Shown piece by piece: positions 40,386-53,600 of a DNA stretch of 64,000 nucleotides; position 1 is the first letter of the stretch; every line of letters begins with the position of its first letter. The stretch is from Dioscorea cayenensis subsp. rotundata (taxonomy: Eukaryota; Streptophyta; Magnoliopsida; Dioscoreales; Dioscoreaceae): positions 3,968,001 through 4,032,000 of the forward strand of contig NC_052480.1 of the NCBI RefSeq assembly GCF_009730915.1, given 5' to 3'. A program made the position numbers and the translations under genes. Under the pieces are notes generated by a model that saw only the letters and a list, made by a program, of their open reading frames with translations, made no database searches and was not told the origin of the DNA.

Positions 40386-43247
40386 TCACTTGAGAGGTTT
40401 CATGCCCTGCGTAGAAAATTTAGAAGAAATTGAGCAGCTACCCAATTTAATAAAATCAAGTTTGACGAAAAGAATGATCAACAACTGGAAAGATACAGAG
40501 AACATCTTTCGTTAATTGGAAAATGACAAAAGGTGAAAAAGCAAGAAATAGCTCTTGTGGTGCTGTTTATCGGTCAGAAATTCAGTGTGGCGGAATAATT
40601 TACAATGGGGTGTGACAAATGAGCACTAGGGAAAAGTCAAACAACCAGGTAAAATTTTGGAATCACTTCAAAACCTGTAACACCAAACTATGAAGGAAAG
40701 AAACCACTAATGAGGTATGAACAATATACAACCATACATAGTTTCTAAATAATTTGTGACAACTGAAATATGTGGCTTTGCCGGAAATCTTGTGTTTAAA
40801 ATGCTTTTGGTATTCTCAGAGAAAATTATATTGTAACAGTGCTATTTAAACAACAAAAACAAAAAGGATCTACATCTCAAGAAATTCAACTGAAGCATAA
40901 CTTGGAGCTCTCAAAGAAATTTATAAGCATATGATGTTAGCAGTAAATCCATTGCATAAAAATCTTTTCTACAGTATCATCCTTGAATCTGGTTTCCTAT
41001 TTTCTATGTAAATCATAATATCATCATGTGCATTTTATACCTTGGAAGTTCTCAGTTGATTCACCGCCATACGGAGAGAATCATCAGATAGTATCAGCCT
41101 TGAAAGAGCACCAGTGCTTAGACTGTGATATAAGAAGCAAAATGCTGTCAATTGTTACTTGCTCCACATGGATCATATATGTTTAACAAATATTGATGGA
41201 CCTAACAGTCCCTAATGTGCATGCCAGAACATAAAACCACAAAAAAAAAAGGGAAAACTACAGTAAAATATTGGCATCATGGCATATTGGCATGTGTCCT
41301 GATCTAAAGATTGCTCTCGCATATGAATTCAAGTGCCTCATAATCATTCAACCACATGACAAAAGGACCACCTCTTTTGCTTTCTTCAGCTGATTAATGG
41401 CAGGCAATTAAGCACAAAATACACTCTTGTTAACTTTTCATGTGTCACTTTCTATAGCTCTCTGTTGCGGTCTTAGTGTTACTGTGGAGATCTAATACAT
41501 AAACACTATGAATGCATCAATCAAGAAACTACATTAATTCCCAAAGGTAAATCAAAAAATGGAAAAAAGCTTTATAAGTAGTATACCCCAATCTTTGCGC
41601 TGCCTCCGATACTGAACCTTCAACACCAAAAAATCAGATCCAATAAAGCTTGCATTCCCTATAAAAAAACAAAGATCTCTATAGAGGTTAAATTGAACTT
41701 GAAAATTTATTAATATTCAAGAAATCAACTCAGATTAATCATTGAGAAAGTTAAAAGGCAAGTGTGAAAACAAGTACCAGAGCAAACTTTGGGTTATTAG
41801 GACCAATTTGTGGACCAACATCTGCGCCCCTGATTGTTGATTTTGCAGGTAGGATCTGAAGGATTTCAGGAGGAGGTTTATATTCATCCAGGTTGATGTC
41901 ATTCCTGACTAGATTCAACAAAGATAAAGCTTAGCATCCACGAATGCAATCACAGCTTTTGATCAGAAAGGTGCATTCCAAACATGCCCACGTAAACTGA
42001 CTGAAAATAACAACAAAGGAGTTGAATGTGGGCCATTTCCATTTTCAGAAGATATAACAAGCAAGCAATGACATCTGTGTGCTTTCAAAAAGTTCTCCAC
42101 CAAAGACTACCAGTAACATGGAGTAAATTGGTAGTACAATCAATTATACACACCAAGCACAAGCTGCAAAACAATGCAGCATGGAAACTTCATAATGGAA
42201 TACTTATTCCTCGTGCAAATAGTCATTCCATCAATCAATACAGAAAGTATTCATATGCCCTACGTCAAGGTACATAAACCGAGGTGTGCTACATTTAAGT
42301 GCACTACAAATCCAATAAACAATGAAAAATCCAGTTGAAGCCAAGTGATAGCAATAGTCAAATTCCTGAATTCCCTACAACACCATGGATTCATGGATTC
42401 AAAGAAAAGACAATAAATTGATAACTTCATATACTCTACTGTACACATCCTCCCCACTGGATAATTTCCTGAAGATTGAAATCTCTTTTGGTACCTAGCT
42501 CATAAATTTTTCTCTAGGAAAGAATACATTTTGGCGCAATTACTTTCCATTGCCAATGAAAATAGATAAAAAAGGATTGTGGTGTTTGACGTCAGAACAT
42601 TGTGTTATTGTACCTAATCGAGCCATCTAATTTAGAGGATAAAATGAAACGCAAGAAGGGACAAAAGATTACCTTTGAGAGCCAACAGAGTGCGAAGGCG
42701 TGACAGGGCTGCCGCTCGATTCTTGTGCTGTGATCTATCCTCGACAGCCTAAACTCCAGAATCAAAACAAAACGCACGCAATTAAGAGCCAGACCCAAAA
42801 AAAAAACATCTTTTTCTACCAAAAAAAACCTATTTTGATGTTCAAGAATAGATTGCTTCAACCAATTGGAGAAAAACTATCTTTTTCCTACAATATATAT
42901 ATATATATATATAAATATATATCAATGTGCAAGAATGGGACCTGAGCGATGACGCCGGTTGGGAGGTGCTTGAGCCGGACAGCAGACTCGCGCTTGTTCC
43001 GGTGCTGGCCACCGGGACCAGACGCCTTGTATGTGTCCATCTCACACTGCGCCATGAGCTCCTCATCACTCAACTTCAAATAGTTGTTGCTCCGACGACA
43101 ATAACCATCATCGCCATTACCAGAAGAGCTTGAGACCGAGAAGAAAACTTTGAATGGAGATCGTGCTTGATGCGTGGATCGGATTGCTAAGAGGTGATCG
43201 GAGTGGACGAGCAGAGCTTGTCTGAATAGAACTCGAGCTATCGCCAT
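40386..43247 (-). CDS. organellar class I peptide-chain release factor homologue (GGQ domain only)
   Basis: Six exons: 43247-42942, 42748-42673, 41908-41778, 41658-41587, 41122-41041 and 40406-40386, about 228 residues. The start chosen gives [16 protein letters not shown], arginine-rich and non-acidic like a mitochondrial presequence, although an ATG upstream is possible. The catalytic GGQ loop is GPGGQHRNK (Gly79-Gln81), which triggers peptidyl-tRNA hydrolysis on the ribosome. No codon-recognition domain is present. This fits the ICT1/C12orf65-like rescue factors rather than true RF1/RF2. Downstream blocks [58 protein letters not shown] and the GMKPLK end match plant homologues. Exon 4 has one extra T in the run after GGATCTGA (near 41634); removing it restores exactly the phase required by the next exon. 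Confidence 0.88.
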
Positions 43248-45360
43248 TTTTTGGAATGAGAGAATGGATAAGCGTTCTCTTGGGCATTTGATCAAACACT
43301 TGGAAGGCATTGAGAGAGATTAGTGTTTTTGCAAATATCCCCCTCATATTTACTCCAATTACAACAAAATCCCAATTTTGAAAATTTGCATGTAAACCCA
43401 TGCCTTTCAAAATATTATGTTAAATAGGCGCTATAGTTGTTGTTTCGATGAAAAAAAAAATTAATGGATGTTATTGATTGAAATACCATGCAATTATTTC
43501 AAAAAAAAAAAAATACCATGCAGTGATTCTTTTATATTTACCCGCTTTATGTTATAAAAATGGTAATTTTTTTGTTTGTGGAGTATGAGGTTGAGAAATC
43601 AACTCTCTCTTATAATATTGGTTGAGATGAGTGATTTATTCATCTTATTAAAAAAATATTTTTTTTTTATATTTTTACCCTGCAGAAAATTTTATAAAAA
43701 TCAATGATCTCTTAGTTTATTTGCACCGAATTCTTTATATACGGAGTTTGTGTCTTAACCGAGGAAGTGACAAGTTAAACTTCAGCGATTTGAACCTCAA
43801 CTCACACAGGGTGAGCATAGCACAGAGCTTGTAAACACCCCTAACATAATTTATCCATATTTTGTATTTAAAAAAAAAACTCCTAGAAATTTTGAAAAAC
43901 ATCTCTTTTGTTGAAGTCTGAAGTTCAAATCACAGCTCACATTGGGTGAGGACACATAGCCTGTAAATACCTAAAACAAAACTTGTTCACATTTTGTGTT
44001 TTCAAAAGCTTCTTTGAAGGAACGTTCTCGTTCGTTTAAGTATTTTATAAGAATAAATGATTTTTTTACACATATATACCATTATATAAGTACTTTGTTA
44101 AGTGTATAAAATAACAACTATGATTATATATTTTAAAAAATAAATGTATTTTATAAATAATTATAACTCATAATGTTAAAATACAAATATATAATCTATA
44201 TAATTATATATGAAACGCTGAAAAAAAAAATAATAAAGAAAACCTTTAAAAGTGTAGGCAAGTTCATGGGTTTTGCATTAGTGAATATATGCAGAAAAGC
44301 CCTTCAAATATCTCAAAATGGAGTAATCCTCGGTTCAAAGACACGCTACATTTGATCACATAAGCAATAAACCTCAGGGAAAAAGAAATGCAAAATGATA
44401 TTCAGGAACAAATAATTCCTTCATTTTAAGACATTAATGAATTTTGAGATGAATATTTAGAGTTCCTAAACATGTCCAAATATGGAGACACAGTTGCATG
44501 AGTTGCACTTATCAGCCAAACAACAGCCTCAATGAATCTTTGAAGAAAGTTGCAAGAACAGCTGACAATTTCCTCCCAAAAAAAGTTCAGGTTTGCGCCA
44601 GTGTTTAATACAATTTTCCCAGAAAAAAAGATGGTCAAGGATTATCAGAAATGATTCACATCTGCTCATAATTTGAACTCCTGAATCCTTCAGAGCCGCA
44701 GCAGCCATTTATGGATCATGCCATTCAAGCAAAACAATCACCTGGAGATTTGTCTATGGCTTTTATATGCACAACCGAGGGTATTGACAGAGATGGCTTG
44801 CGACAAGTCGTAATCAGAAATGATAAATGTAGTCCAGGTAGCAGATAAACTCGGAGAATTTTGCACTCAATATGCAGTAGCTGCTAATTGTTAGGATGAG
44901 CATCCTCATTCTGTGTGAATGAATGAAGAAACATTAGTGCAGTGCAAGTCCTACCATAGATATTTTAATGTTCTGCAAGGGACATTTTAAAATAAAATGA
45001 TAGAAATCGGAAGCCTTAGCGAAACTGAGTTAAGAGAGATCAATTGGAAAGATCAACACTATGATAGGCCAGTTAAAAAAGTTAAACAGATTAATTTGTG
45101 GATGGAGTTCAAGAATTAGGTACACATTTTAATTCATACAGGATACATTGTAATGCATTTTCATGTTTGTTTGTGAATGAAGCTTGGCAAGACTGAAGTT
45201 TTAGACGATTGCTGAAGAACATAATGGATAGCTTATGTGTTCAAATGCATCCATTTAGCTTTTTTTAGCACATCCTACATTAGCATGAATTGATGAAGAA
45301 GAATAAGTATCTTAACTTTTGCATAATAAGTATGAATTAAATTATGCATTTTTCACCTCA
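43248..45360. other. intergenic, no gene seen
   Basis: AT-rich. Two diverged copies of a GTTCAAATC-containing unit lie head to tail (about 43770-43875 and 43915-44010), probably SINE-derived. The part from about 44400 may be 3' UTR of the FAR1-related gene. Confidence 0.45.
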
Positions 45361-48153
45361 TCAACATTCAGCTTTTGTTAAGCAACAAAATCCTTCAAGC
45401 AATATTGTCACTTCAGGAGCAGCCTGATGCCACATCTTTTGATCATGGATCCCCAAATTTTCGGTCACGTCGCCATTGATAATGATGAAAACTAGTGCCC
45501 TGCAATAGTTTCATAAAATAAATAAGGAAAGGTTAAACAGGATCACCAAACTTCTCCAAACTTAATGATGTAAATGGAATTAGTACAGCATCCAAGTCCA
45601 CCAACAAGCAAATAGACTTGGAGAAACGTTGATATGTCTAGGGATCTCTGAAATAATCAACAAGGGTTTTTTGTTTCAGCAAAAAGCAATTAGTCAAGGG
45701 ACTTCTATAAATACAAGACTAAGAATATTTCTGCGGATAAGATTTCATAAGTCAAGCAAATTAATCACTAGACAAACAGAAAAGCCAACCAATACTATTA
45801 ATTATCACTGTAACAAAATATAGTGAGGTATAAAGTTTTGTAACAATGGTTATATTTAAAACTGATCCGCCCCTTCATAATTTTGTTTAAAAGATCAAAA
45901 CACACATCTCAATCTCCATGTGCTCATTGTCACTTCCAGGAATCAATATATCATGATCCCAACTAGCATAGGTGGGGAAAATCAGAAGAAGAGCAGGTCC
46001 AATACCTTTTTAACCAACTTCTTCCCTAAATTATATTTGTTTAGGTTTAATGCGGAAATTTGACTCTTAGCAAAGCCTAAACAAGGAAGATGGGATACCT
46101 TTCTCTGTTGAACAGACAGCTTTTCTAGCAGCAGCAACTTCAGTAAAAGCTTTGTGGAGAGCATCCTTTGCCACCTTATAGATGATAGCAGATGTTGACC
46201 CTTCTTCTGCAAACTTAAGGACATCTAGGAAGAGACTATTGTACCGAGAAGCTACAGAAATTTTATCAGTATGCAGAAGCTCTGGAGGTTTGTACGATAT
46301 TGCACCATTTTTAGCAATCTGCTTCCATCTTTTCAAAAAAAGTAGTAATCGGAAGCTTACAAAAAACCAAGAATAGAAAAATACTCGTAAGGCATGCCTA
46401 CATAGGATGCCTGAGAAGGTAAACATACCACAGGTACAGGCAGCATGCATATTGGGAACATCAAAGGAGACAAAGAAGGATTTCTGGATGCTGCCTCCTT
46501 TTAAAGATACTCTGTATGTACAAATTGTTCCGTCCTCAATTTTATCAGAAAGATAAGCAAAAGACTGGATAAACTCTTCCTGGAAAATGGCAAATATGGT
46601 CTTAGTGTAAGTCAATGCTGCTTGTTTCTCCATGGGTGATCCAGTTTTCAATATGGGTGAACCACACATACTGGTGAAATCCTCTTTTACTTCTTTCTCT
46701 AACTGACCATACATAGCTTGATCAAATTTCACAATGAACTCTCTCAAGTTAGCATTTTTTTCAAAGTTTCTTTTAAAGAATTTCTTCATGCTTTCAGCTC
46801 TTTGAAATGGTGATACTTCCGCAAAGAATGTGCTCTTCAGGTAAACTCTTGCCCATTGCTGCCGAACTTCGTATAATGATTGCATCCACACGTTATCCCT
46901 CAGACCATATTTAGAAAAGAATTGCTTCCCAATCTGATTCAAAAATCTTCAATTGTCTGTGACTCATCAATACATTTCTTAAGTTCTTGCTTGAAAGTGG
47001 ACCGAGCTACTTTATCAGAACAGATATCAGGCAACTTCTCCTTACATTTGCTCAAGATACGCCACTTGCAAAACCCGATGACATGAGCTGGAGAAAACCC
47101 TTGCTGTGGCTGCTTTCAAAGCACCACTATGCTCACTAACCAATGAAACAGGATGACGCCCATGCATAGCCACCAAAAAAGGTCTCAAACAACCAAATTA
47201 GTGAAGCAGTTGTGTCATCGACAACTAAAAGCACATCCAAAAAACAACAGGCTGCAAATGATGATTGTATCCTGTAAAGGCTGCAAACGGCAACATCTGT
47301 TTGTTGTCCTTGTATGAGGTGTCAAACATGACAACATCACCAAAAATAACTGTAAGATTCCCGAGCTTTTTGCATTAGCCCAGAAAAACATTGGTTAGAT
47401 GATCATTTCCATCAACCTGCACGGAATAGAAAAAAATGCCGGGTTCTTTGACTGCTGCGTCTTCAAATACTCCAACAACCCAAATGACTCACCCCCTCCC
47501 AAAACCGAATCAAGACTGATCTCATTACCTCCATCTCTGGAAAGGCCTTCAAACATGGAACTAAACTCAGCAGGTATGACAGGAACCTGTCTCCTTTTCT
47601 TGACCTTCTCTACTTTAACATCATCCACAAATGGATGACTATGCTCAGGAATAAACTTGGAAACAACCCATTTTCCATGGTCCCTTCGGCTCAACTGGAT
47701 CATAGCCTTACAACCTTCTCTCATGGATTTCCGATTCCTCCTCTCCTTGTGATCATCGCCATGCCTCTGCTTCTTTACACTGAACCCCTCTTTAACACAA
47801 GTGTACTGTTTCATGATGACAGAATCATCACGAAGTGACGTTCTACACTTGCCAGCACGTGCACGGAACCCTGTTCGCACAGCATACTCATAGTAGAACA
47901 ATTTCCCAGCTTCTAGGGAGTCAAATTCCATACCCACCAGGGGTTCAAATTCTGTTGAGTTCCTTCTAATTCCTCTTAATTCTTCATCACCATTGAATTC
48001 CATACCAGCAGAGAAGCCAACCATTGTGTTATTAATGCAATCACTCAATGGTTGTTCTTGTTGGTTGTGCTGATAAGGAACATGGCTATCATTGTTACTG
48101 AGTTCCAGTGATTCTGAATAAAACCCCATGCTCACCTTTGCATCAGTATCCAT
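45361..48153 (-). CDS. FAR1-RELATED SEQUENCE (FRS) transcription factor, frame interrupted
   Basis: FRS proteins are transcription regulators derived from a Mutator-like transposase and act in phytochrome and other signalling. I start at ATG 48153 because the codon before it is TTG. The first 240 codons are open and carry the FAR1 zinc-binding region (GMEFDSLEAGKLFYYEYAV, FRARAGKCR, QYTCVKEGF, GCKAMIQL, EHSHPF). The transposase-like core then follows family sequence across at least nine frame changes between 47436 and 46910 (VDGNDHLTNVFWA, MFDTSYKDNKQM, HRFCKWRIL, WMQSLYEVRQQW). It ends in a SWIM motif C-x-C-x10-C-x-H (CTCGMFTFSGILCRH). Nearly all changes are one extra base in a homopolymer. 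Two further 3' exons, about 45955-45900 and 45499-45361 (INGDVTENLGIHD), join in phase with each other but are tentative. The leader runs to about 48760. Confidence 0.8.
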
Positions 48154-48907
48154 CAACCCTCTAAACTATGAATTGGAACAACAAATTTCGACCTACAAAT
48201 CAAGATCATATTTTTCTTACTTAAAATCAAATTATCACCCAAATTCGATATCTCCAAACAAAACTTCTACAACCCAATTGATACTGTGAAAAGTAAACAT
48301 AGAAAAAAAAAATTATAACTTGAAGATCGAGATTAACCTACAAAGTTTGAACTTTTGCTGATAATCTCATCAAATCAACAGCAAGAACAAGTAAAAAAAC
48401 TGTTGGAATTCGAACAAACAAACTCCAATTAATTCCAAAACACAAGAAAATAACAAAAGAAATGAATTTTTAAGCCCAAATTTTTTTCTTTTGAAACTCA
48501 TGTCGAGCTCCGCTTTCTATAAAAGAAAAATGAACAAAGGAACGAAACAGCATCATAAAAGCATAAACGAAGAAACCCTAAAAACAATTTTGAAGCTAAC
48601 AATATCAAAACCTAAATAAATTTTCGAAGAAGAAAAATTGAAAGACGATGGCGCCCGGGAAATCAAAATGGAGGGAGAGAAGCTCACCAAATGGTTTTGG
48701 GGAGGAGCGTAGTTCTTCTCCTCCGCGGCGGAGTGGAAACGAATTGGGCGGAATTGGGGCAAAGTTGCTCCCGTGAGTACGCTTCGCTTGTGACGTGGAA
48801 GCTTCTCAGCGGATGGCCTTTTCTAACAATGAAAACTTCACATTTAGTCCAACCTTTAAAATTTTAGGGGGCTGCTTGTAAAGGAGAATTCAATCAAGGC
48901 TTTAAAA

Positions 48908-48938
<31 letters not shown>

Positions 48939-49690
48939 TAATAATAGAATATATGCATGAGGACATTCGTACATAGTCAGTAAAAATTAAAAAATAAGAA
49001 AAAAGAATGGGTGGAGTGTTAGGTTTAGTGAGAGCAAACAAAAGAAAATCCTGAGATAGTATTATAATTTATACATGAATGAAAGACATTAGATGCACAT
49101 TTGAAAACGTCTCTCGAAAATATTTTCTAAAGACGTCTTTAAAATAAATTTAATAATAATAATAATAATAAATTTATAAAGAGGTTTGTAGAATGTTCGT
49201 AAAAATTAAAAAGTAGAAAAAAGAAACGAATGGAGTGTTAGGTTTAATAAGAGGAAAAGGGGACTCCTGAAGTGGCACTGTGAATCGTGTAAGAATGGGC
49301 CGAATTGGATGCATGTCTAGAAACGTCTCTAGAAAGTATTTTTAAAGACGTGCTTAAAAAAAATAAAATAAATAATAATAACAATAATAATAATAATAAT
49401 AATAATAATCTTACATTGAAACAAACAGTGGAGTACAGGGGATTTGGATTAAGAAAAATTTTCCTTTAAATTTTGAGATTTTTACTTTTTCACATATATA
49501 TACTTCGGGGGGAAAATTATAGTAATAATTTATTATTATTATTATAATATTAATATTGTCATTAATATTTTTATTATTACTAATAATAAAAGTATAAGTA
49601 TTTTAATTATTATAAATATTCTCATAATTGAATATTTTTATTTTTTAAAAAACTTGATTATTTTTTAACATTATATATATTTTTAATTGT
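48154..49690. other. FRS leader and promoter, then repeat-rich AT DNA
   Basis: About 48154-48760 is leader with at least one likely UTR intron (a GC-rich exon near 48650-48760). Beyond it are microsatellites and a diverged tandem duplication, described separately. No gene is seen. Confidence 0.5.
48930..49375. repeat. diverged 219-bp tandem duplication with (AAT)n
   Basis: Two head-to-tail units share TGGAGTGTTAGGTTTA (49012 and 49231), AAACGTCTCT, AAAGACGT and an adjoining (AAT)n tract. They differ at many positions, so the duplication is old. Confidence 0.75.
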
Positions 49691-50326
49691 AAAAATACAA
49701 AAAGCATGGGCTTAAAAAGAAAAAGCAAAACAGCAACAAATTACAAAAATAAAGATGTCTGGAAGAGCAAGCTTCTTCCAGCCAATGAGTTCGATCCATG
49801 GCCCAATAAAAAGAGAGAAAAGAGGAGGATTTGGGCGCGCATGAGCCGCCAGCTCATCTACAATATTGTTTTTCGTCTCTTGAGATGGAGGTGATTTTGA
49901 TGCCAGCAAGCTCATTCAAAGAATTCTTGAGAGTAGTAACTAGAGAATTTGATCTCCAAATAACACAAGAATGAAGATTTGAAGTCAGATGAGCCACACC
50001 AGGACAATCACAAAGAATTCTTGAAGGCTTCCAAACATTATGTTTACACACTACAAGAGCTTGAATGACTGCATCAATTTCAACATTAACTGGAGAAGAG
50101 TGTTTGGTTTCCATGGAACTTGCAAGCAAAATTAAGCCACCATTAGATATGATAATAAAGCCAAGACCAGTGAGGGAATCATTTGAGTGCCAAGAGGCAT
50201 CAGTGAAGACTGAAATTGAATGTAAAGAGTTAGAAGGTTTAGAGAACTCCCTGTATATTTTTGATCGGAAGCCCAAAAAAAATCAGAGCAAAGGGAGAAA
50301 GCCTTTGAAACAATGGAATCAAAACT

Positions 50327-50392
50327 GGGTTTGGCCTTCTTGTATCTTTCCAGATTAGCGGGTTTGGCCTTCTTGTATCTTTCCAGATTAGC
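50327..50392. repeat. 33-bp perfect tandem duplication inside the LINE
   Basis: The unit starting GGGTTTGGCCTTCTTG occurs twice without a mismatch (50327-50359 and 50360-50392). Its length is a multiple of three, so it adds eleven codons in phase to the region before RNase H. Confidence 0.95.
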
Positions 50393-50421
50393 CAAGCAAC
50401 AGATGCAATAATAGCTTTGAC

Positions 50422-50624
50422 CCTAATTGTGGATAATGAGTAATGTCACTTTTTATATTTGAATACAAATCAAGTATCTAAAATAGTACTCGAATCGAAT
50501 ACGTATGAGGATAGTATAAGATGATGAGGATAGTATAATCCCATGACAAAGGATAGCGGGGACGGGATTTGAACCCTATGACCTCCACTTTATACTTTTC
50601 AGTGTCTATACCAATGAGCTATCC
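50422..50624 (-). mobile_element. tRNA-derived SINE nested in the LINE
   Basis: About 200 bp interrupt LINE ORF2 between the zinc-finger and RNase H regions. The minus strand carries box A TAGCTCATTGG (50621-50611) and box B GGTTCAAATCC (50575-50565) at normal Pol III spacing, so this is a tRNA-like head. The flanks share an imperfect duplication, AATAGCTTTGAC (50410-50421) and AATAGCTGAC (50625-50634). The tail repeats GAGGATAGTATA. The acceptor stem does not pair well, so it is not a functional tRNA gene. Confidence 0.75.
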
Positions 50625-53600
50625 AATAGCTGACAACCTCAATTGGTTTTTGATCTAGAATTAAAGGATAAAAACAACCAATTCCCTCTGCAAAAATTGT
50701 AAAAAACATTTAAGTCAATACTGAACAGAGAGAGAATAGAAAGCCAACACTGTCTAGTTTTGGAGCAATTCCAAAATTAAATGAGCAATAGTTTCCTCCT
50801 CCAAACCATAGAACGGGCAAAGTGAGAAGGGGCCAATGTTTAATTGATAGAGAAGAGCACCAGTAGTTAACTTGCCATGTGCCAATTTCCAAATGAAGGT
50901 TTTAACTCGAGGAATGAGAGCAAGCTTCCAAATGTGAGTCCAACTCGACCAAGGTTCATCAATGTTTCTATTCATATTAAAATGATCATAAACCATAGCC
51001 AAAATGGTAGTTTTGTGCTCAGGAGAAGCCCAGACCCAATGACAATTGAAAGAAGGCTCAAGCTTGATACATTTTATCCAGTCAAGATTCAAGTTAATCC
51101 CAAGGAGCATGTTAAGAGAGGGTAAATGAAAAGAGGATTCATCCAAAAGATCCGAGGGATGCGCATCCTCAATTGATAAGTCCATGTTAATAAATGTAGG
51201 CTTGAAGGTTATAGGAATGTCTAGCAACCAAGGATCATTAAAAAGGTGAACATGGTTAGGATTGACAGAGAGAATCCTGAGTTTAGATTTAATAAAATCA
51301 ACAATATTAGAAACTGATTTGAAAAACCAGGAAGAACGATGAGGTTTGTTTAAATTCCAGGGATGCCAATCATGATATTTATCTTTAAAAATGCCAACCT
51401 AGATTTTATTCTCCGAATTAAGAATTACAAAAACATGTTTAGCCAAAAGAGAGTGCTTCATAGTTATGAGAATTCTGATTCCTAACCCTCCTTCAGATTT
51501 GTTAAGTGTAGTAACCGTCCAACTGATCGAGTGAAAGCCACTACAATTGCTACTTCCCCAAAGAAAATTCCGAGCAAGTTTGGAAATGGAATCCAGGATG
51601 GTGTTAGGAAGATGCATGATAGAGAGGAGATAGTTTGGGATGGCAAAGATAACACTATTGAGGAGGCCAGCTCTACTAGCCAGAGAGATGGAAGAATGAT
51701 TCCAAGTTTGAATTGAAGTTCTAACTCTATTAGGAAGAAAATTGAGTTGGTTAATTGACAAACATTTGGGGGAAATGGGGGCTCCAAGATAGGTAAAGGG
51801 AAAAGATCCCAGGTTCATTCCCAAAATTCTGGAGATAGCTTTGGCAATTTTGAGATTACACCAAGAGAGCAGGAAAATAGCATATTTGGATAAATTAGGT
51901 TTTTGCCCTGTGAGCTTTTTGTAAATATCCTGACAAAGCAAACAATTTCTAGCAGCTTTTTCTGGAAGCACTAGTGACGAGGATAAGATCATCAGCAAAT
52001 ATTAAATGGTTAAAATTTCTAGAGAGACTATTGCTGAACCCTTGAATCATGTTGAGATGAAGGGCTTTGTTAAGGATAGTAGTGAGAGTTTGGGAAGTAA
52101 GCAAGAAAAGTAAGGAAGAGAGAGGGTCTCCCTGCCTAACTCCATGACTACTAGAAATCCAAGAAGACCGTTGATCATTAACAATAAAGGAGAAAGACGT
52201 AGAAGAGAGGGTGGCCTGAATCCAGGAAATCCATTTGTCAGGAAAATTCATTTTTCGAAGAGTAGCAAGAACATCAATCCACTCTAAAGTATCAAAAGCT
52301 TTCTCAATATCAATTTTTAATATCATCCTAGGGAGGGAAGGGGAATTAGATTCTGAAGTATGGGCAATCTCCTGGGCTGCGATTATGTTATCATAAGCGC
52401 TACGCCCTGGGAGAAAACCATTTTGTTCTTGTCCAACCAAGTTATGAATCACAGAATGAAGGTGATTGGCTAAAATTTTAGCGATAACTTTATAAAAAAC
52501 ATTGCAAAGGAAAATAGGTTTGTAATCCAAAACAGAAATGGGGTTATCTTTTTTAGAAATAAGAGCAATGAAGGTTCTAGCCCAAGAGTGAGGAATCTTA
52601 GAATGTTAGAAATAGCTTTGGAGAAATGATCACCAATGATATTCCGATGAAAAATAAGTAAAATTCCACATTTAAACCATCTGGACCAGGGCTTTTGCCC
52701 CTAGGCATTGAAGCTTATAAAGAATGGTAGACTTCTCTGAAAGAGATCGGTTTAACCAAATCAAGGCCATTTTCAATGCTAAGGGTAGGAAAGTCATTGG
52801 GCATTGCATTTAAGAGAGAATCAAGATTAAAAGAAGAAAAGGAAGACCAAAGGTCTTTGTAAAAATTAATAAAGCAGTTCTCAATATCAAGCTGATCAGA
52901 GAAGATGTTACCCGAAAGATCCTTGATAGCATTGACCTTGTTTTTGTGACAGGGAATATTTACAGAACGATGGAAGAAGCTTGAATTTTAATCTCTTCCC
53001 TTAATCCATTGCATCTTTGCTCTCTGACTCCAATAAATTGATTTTTGTCTTAAAAGAGCAGCATGTCGATTTCGGAGAGCACATGCCTAGGTAGTTTTCC
53101 AAGTGCTATTCGCATAAGTAGTCCCATTTTCAATTGCTAAGAGTTCATGTTCGATATTATTGATTTCCTCCTCAATTTGATTTATGTTTATTCTCCTCCA
53201 CCTGAGAAGATTAAGTTTGGAACGATTATTAGAATAAGCAAAGGACTGCATGGGGTTAGAGTTTGAAGAGCAGTTCCAAGCACGGAGAATGCTTTGGTGA
53301 CAGCCTTCATATTCTAGCCAAATGTTGTCAAAAACAGAAAATTTTGTTGCCAAAGTGATGATTATTATGAGCAGTTAATTAAATGGGAGAGTGATCAGAG
53401 TTAAGACAGGGTAAATAAAGATTTGAAAAAAGATTTAAACTTTAAAAACCAATCAGAATTTGCTAGGTAACGATCAAGGCGAGCCCAGCGACGAGAAAAG
53501 CCCTCTTGGTCATCACACCAGATGAAGGTATTGCCTGAAAAACCAAGATCAAGTATGCTATTTTCAAAGATAAAAGCATAAAATAGATTAGATTTAGAAG

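Noticed and set aside
43770-44010. Two GTTCAAATC-bearing units as a CRISPR-like or regulatory array
   Set aside because: Only two diverged units in a plant nuclear context. SINE debris is the simpler reading.
50555-50630. Possible tRNA gene (GGATAGC ... GCTATCC pairs perfectly)
   Set aside because: Box A and box B are present, but the D-arm starts inside the would-be acceptor stem and the anticodon arm does not form. The target duplications and LINE interruption show a SINE.
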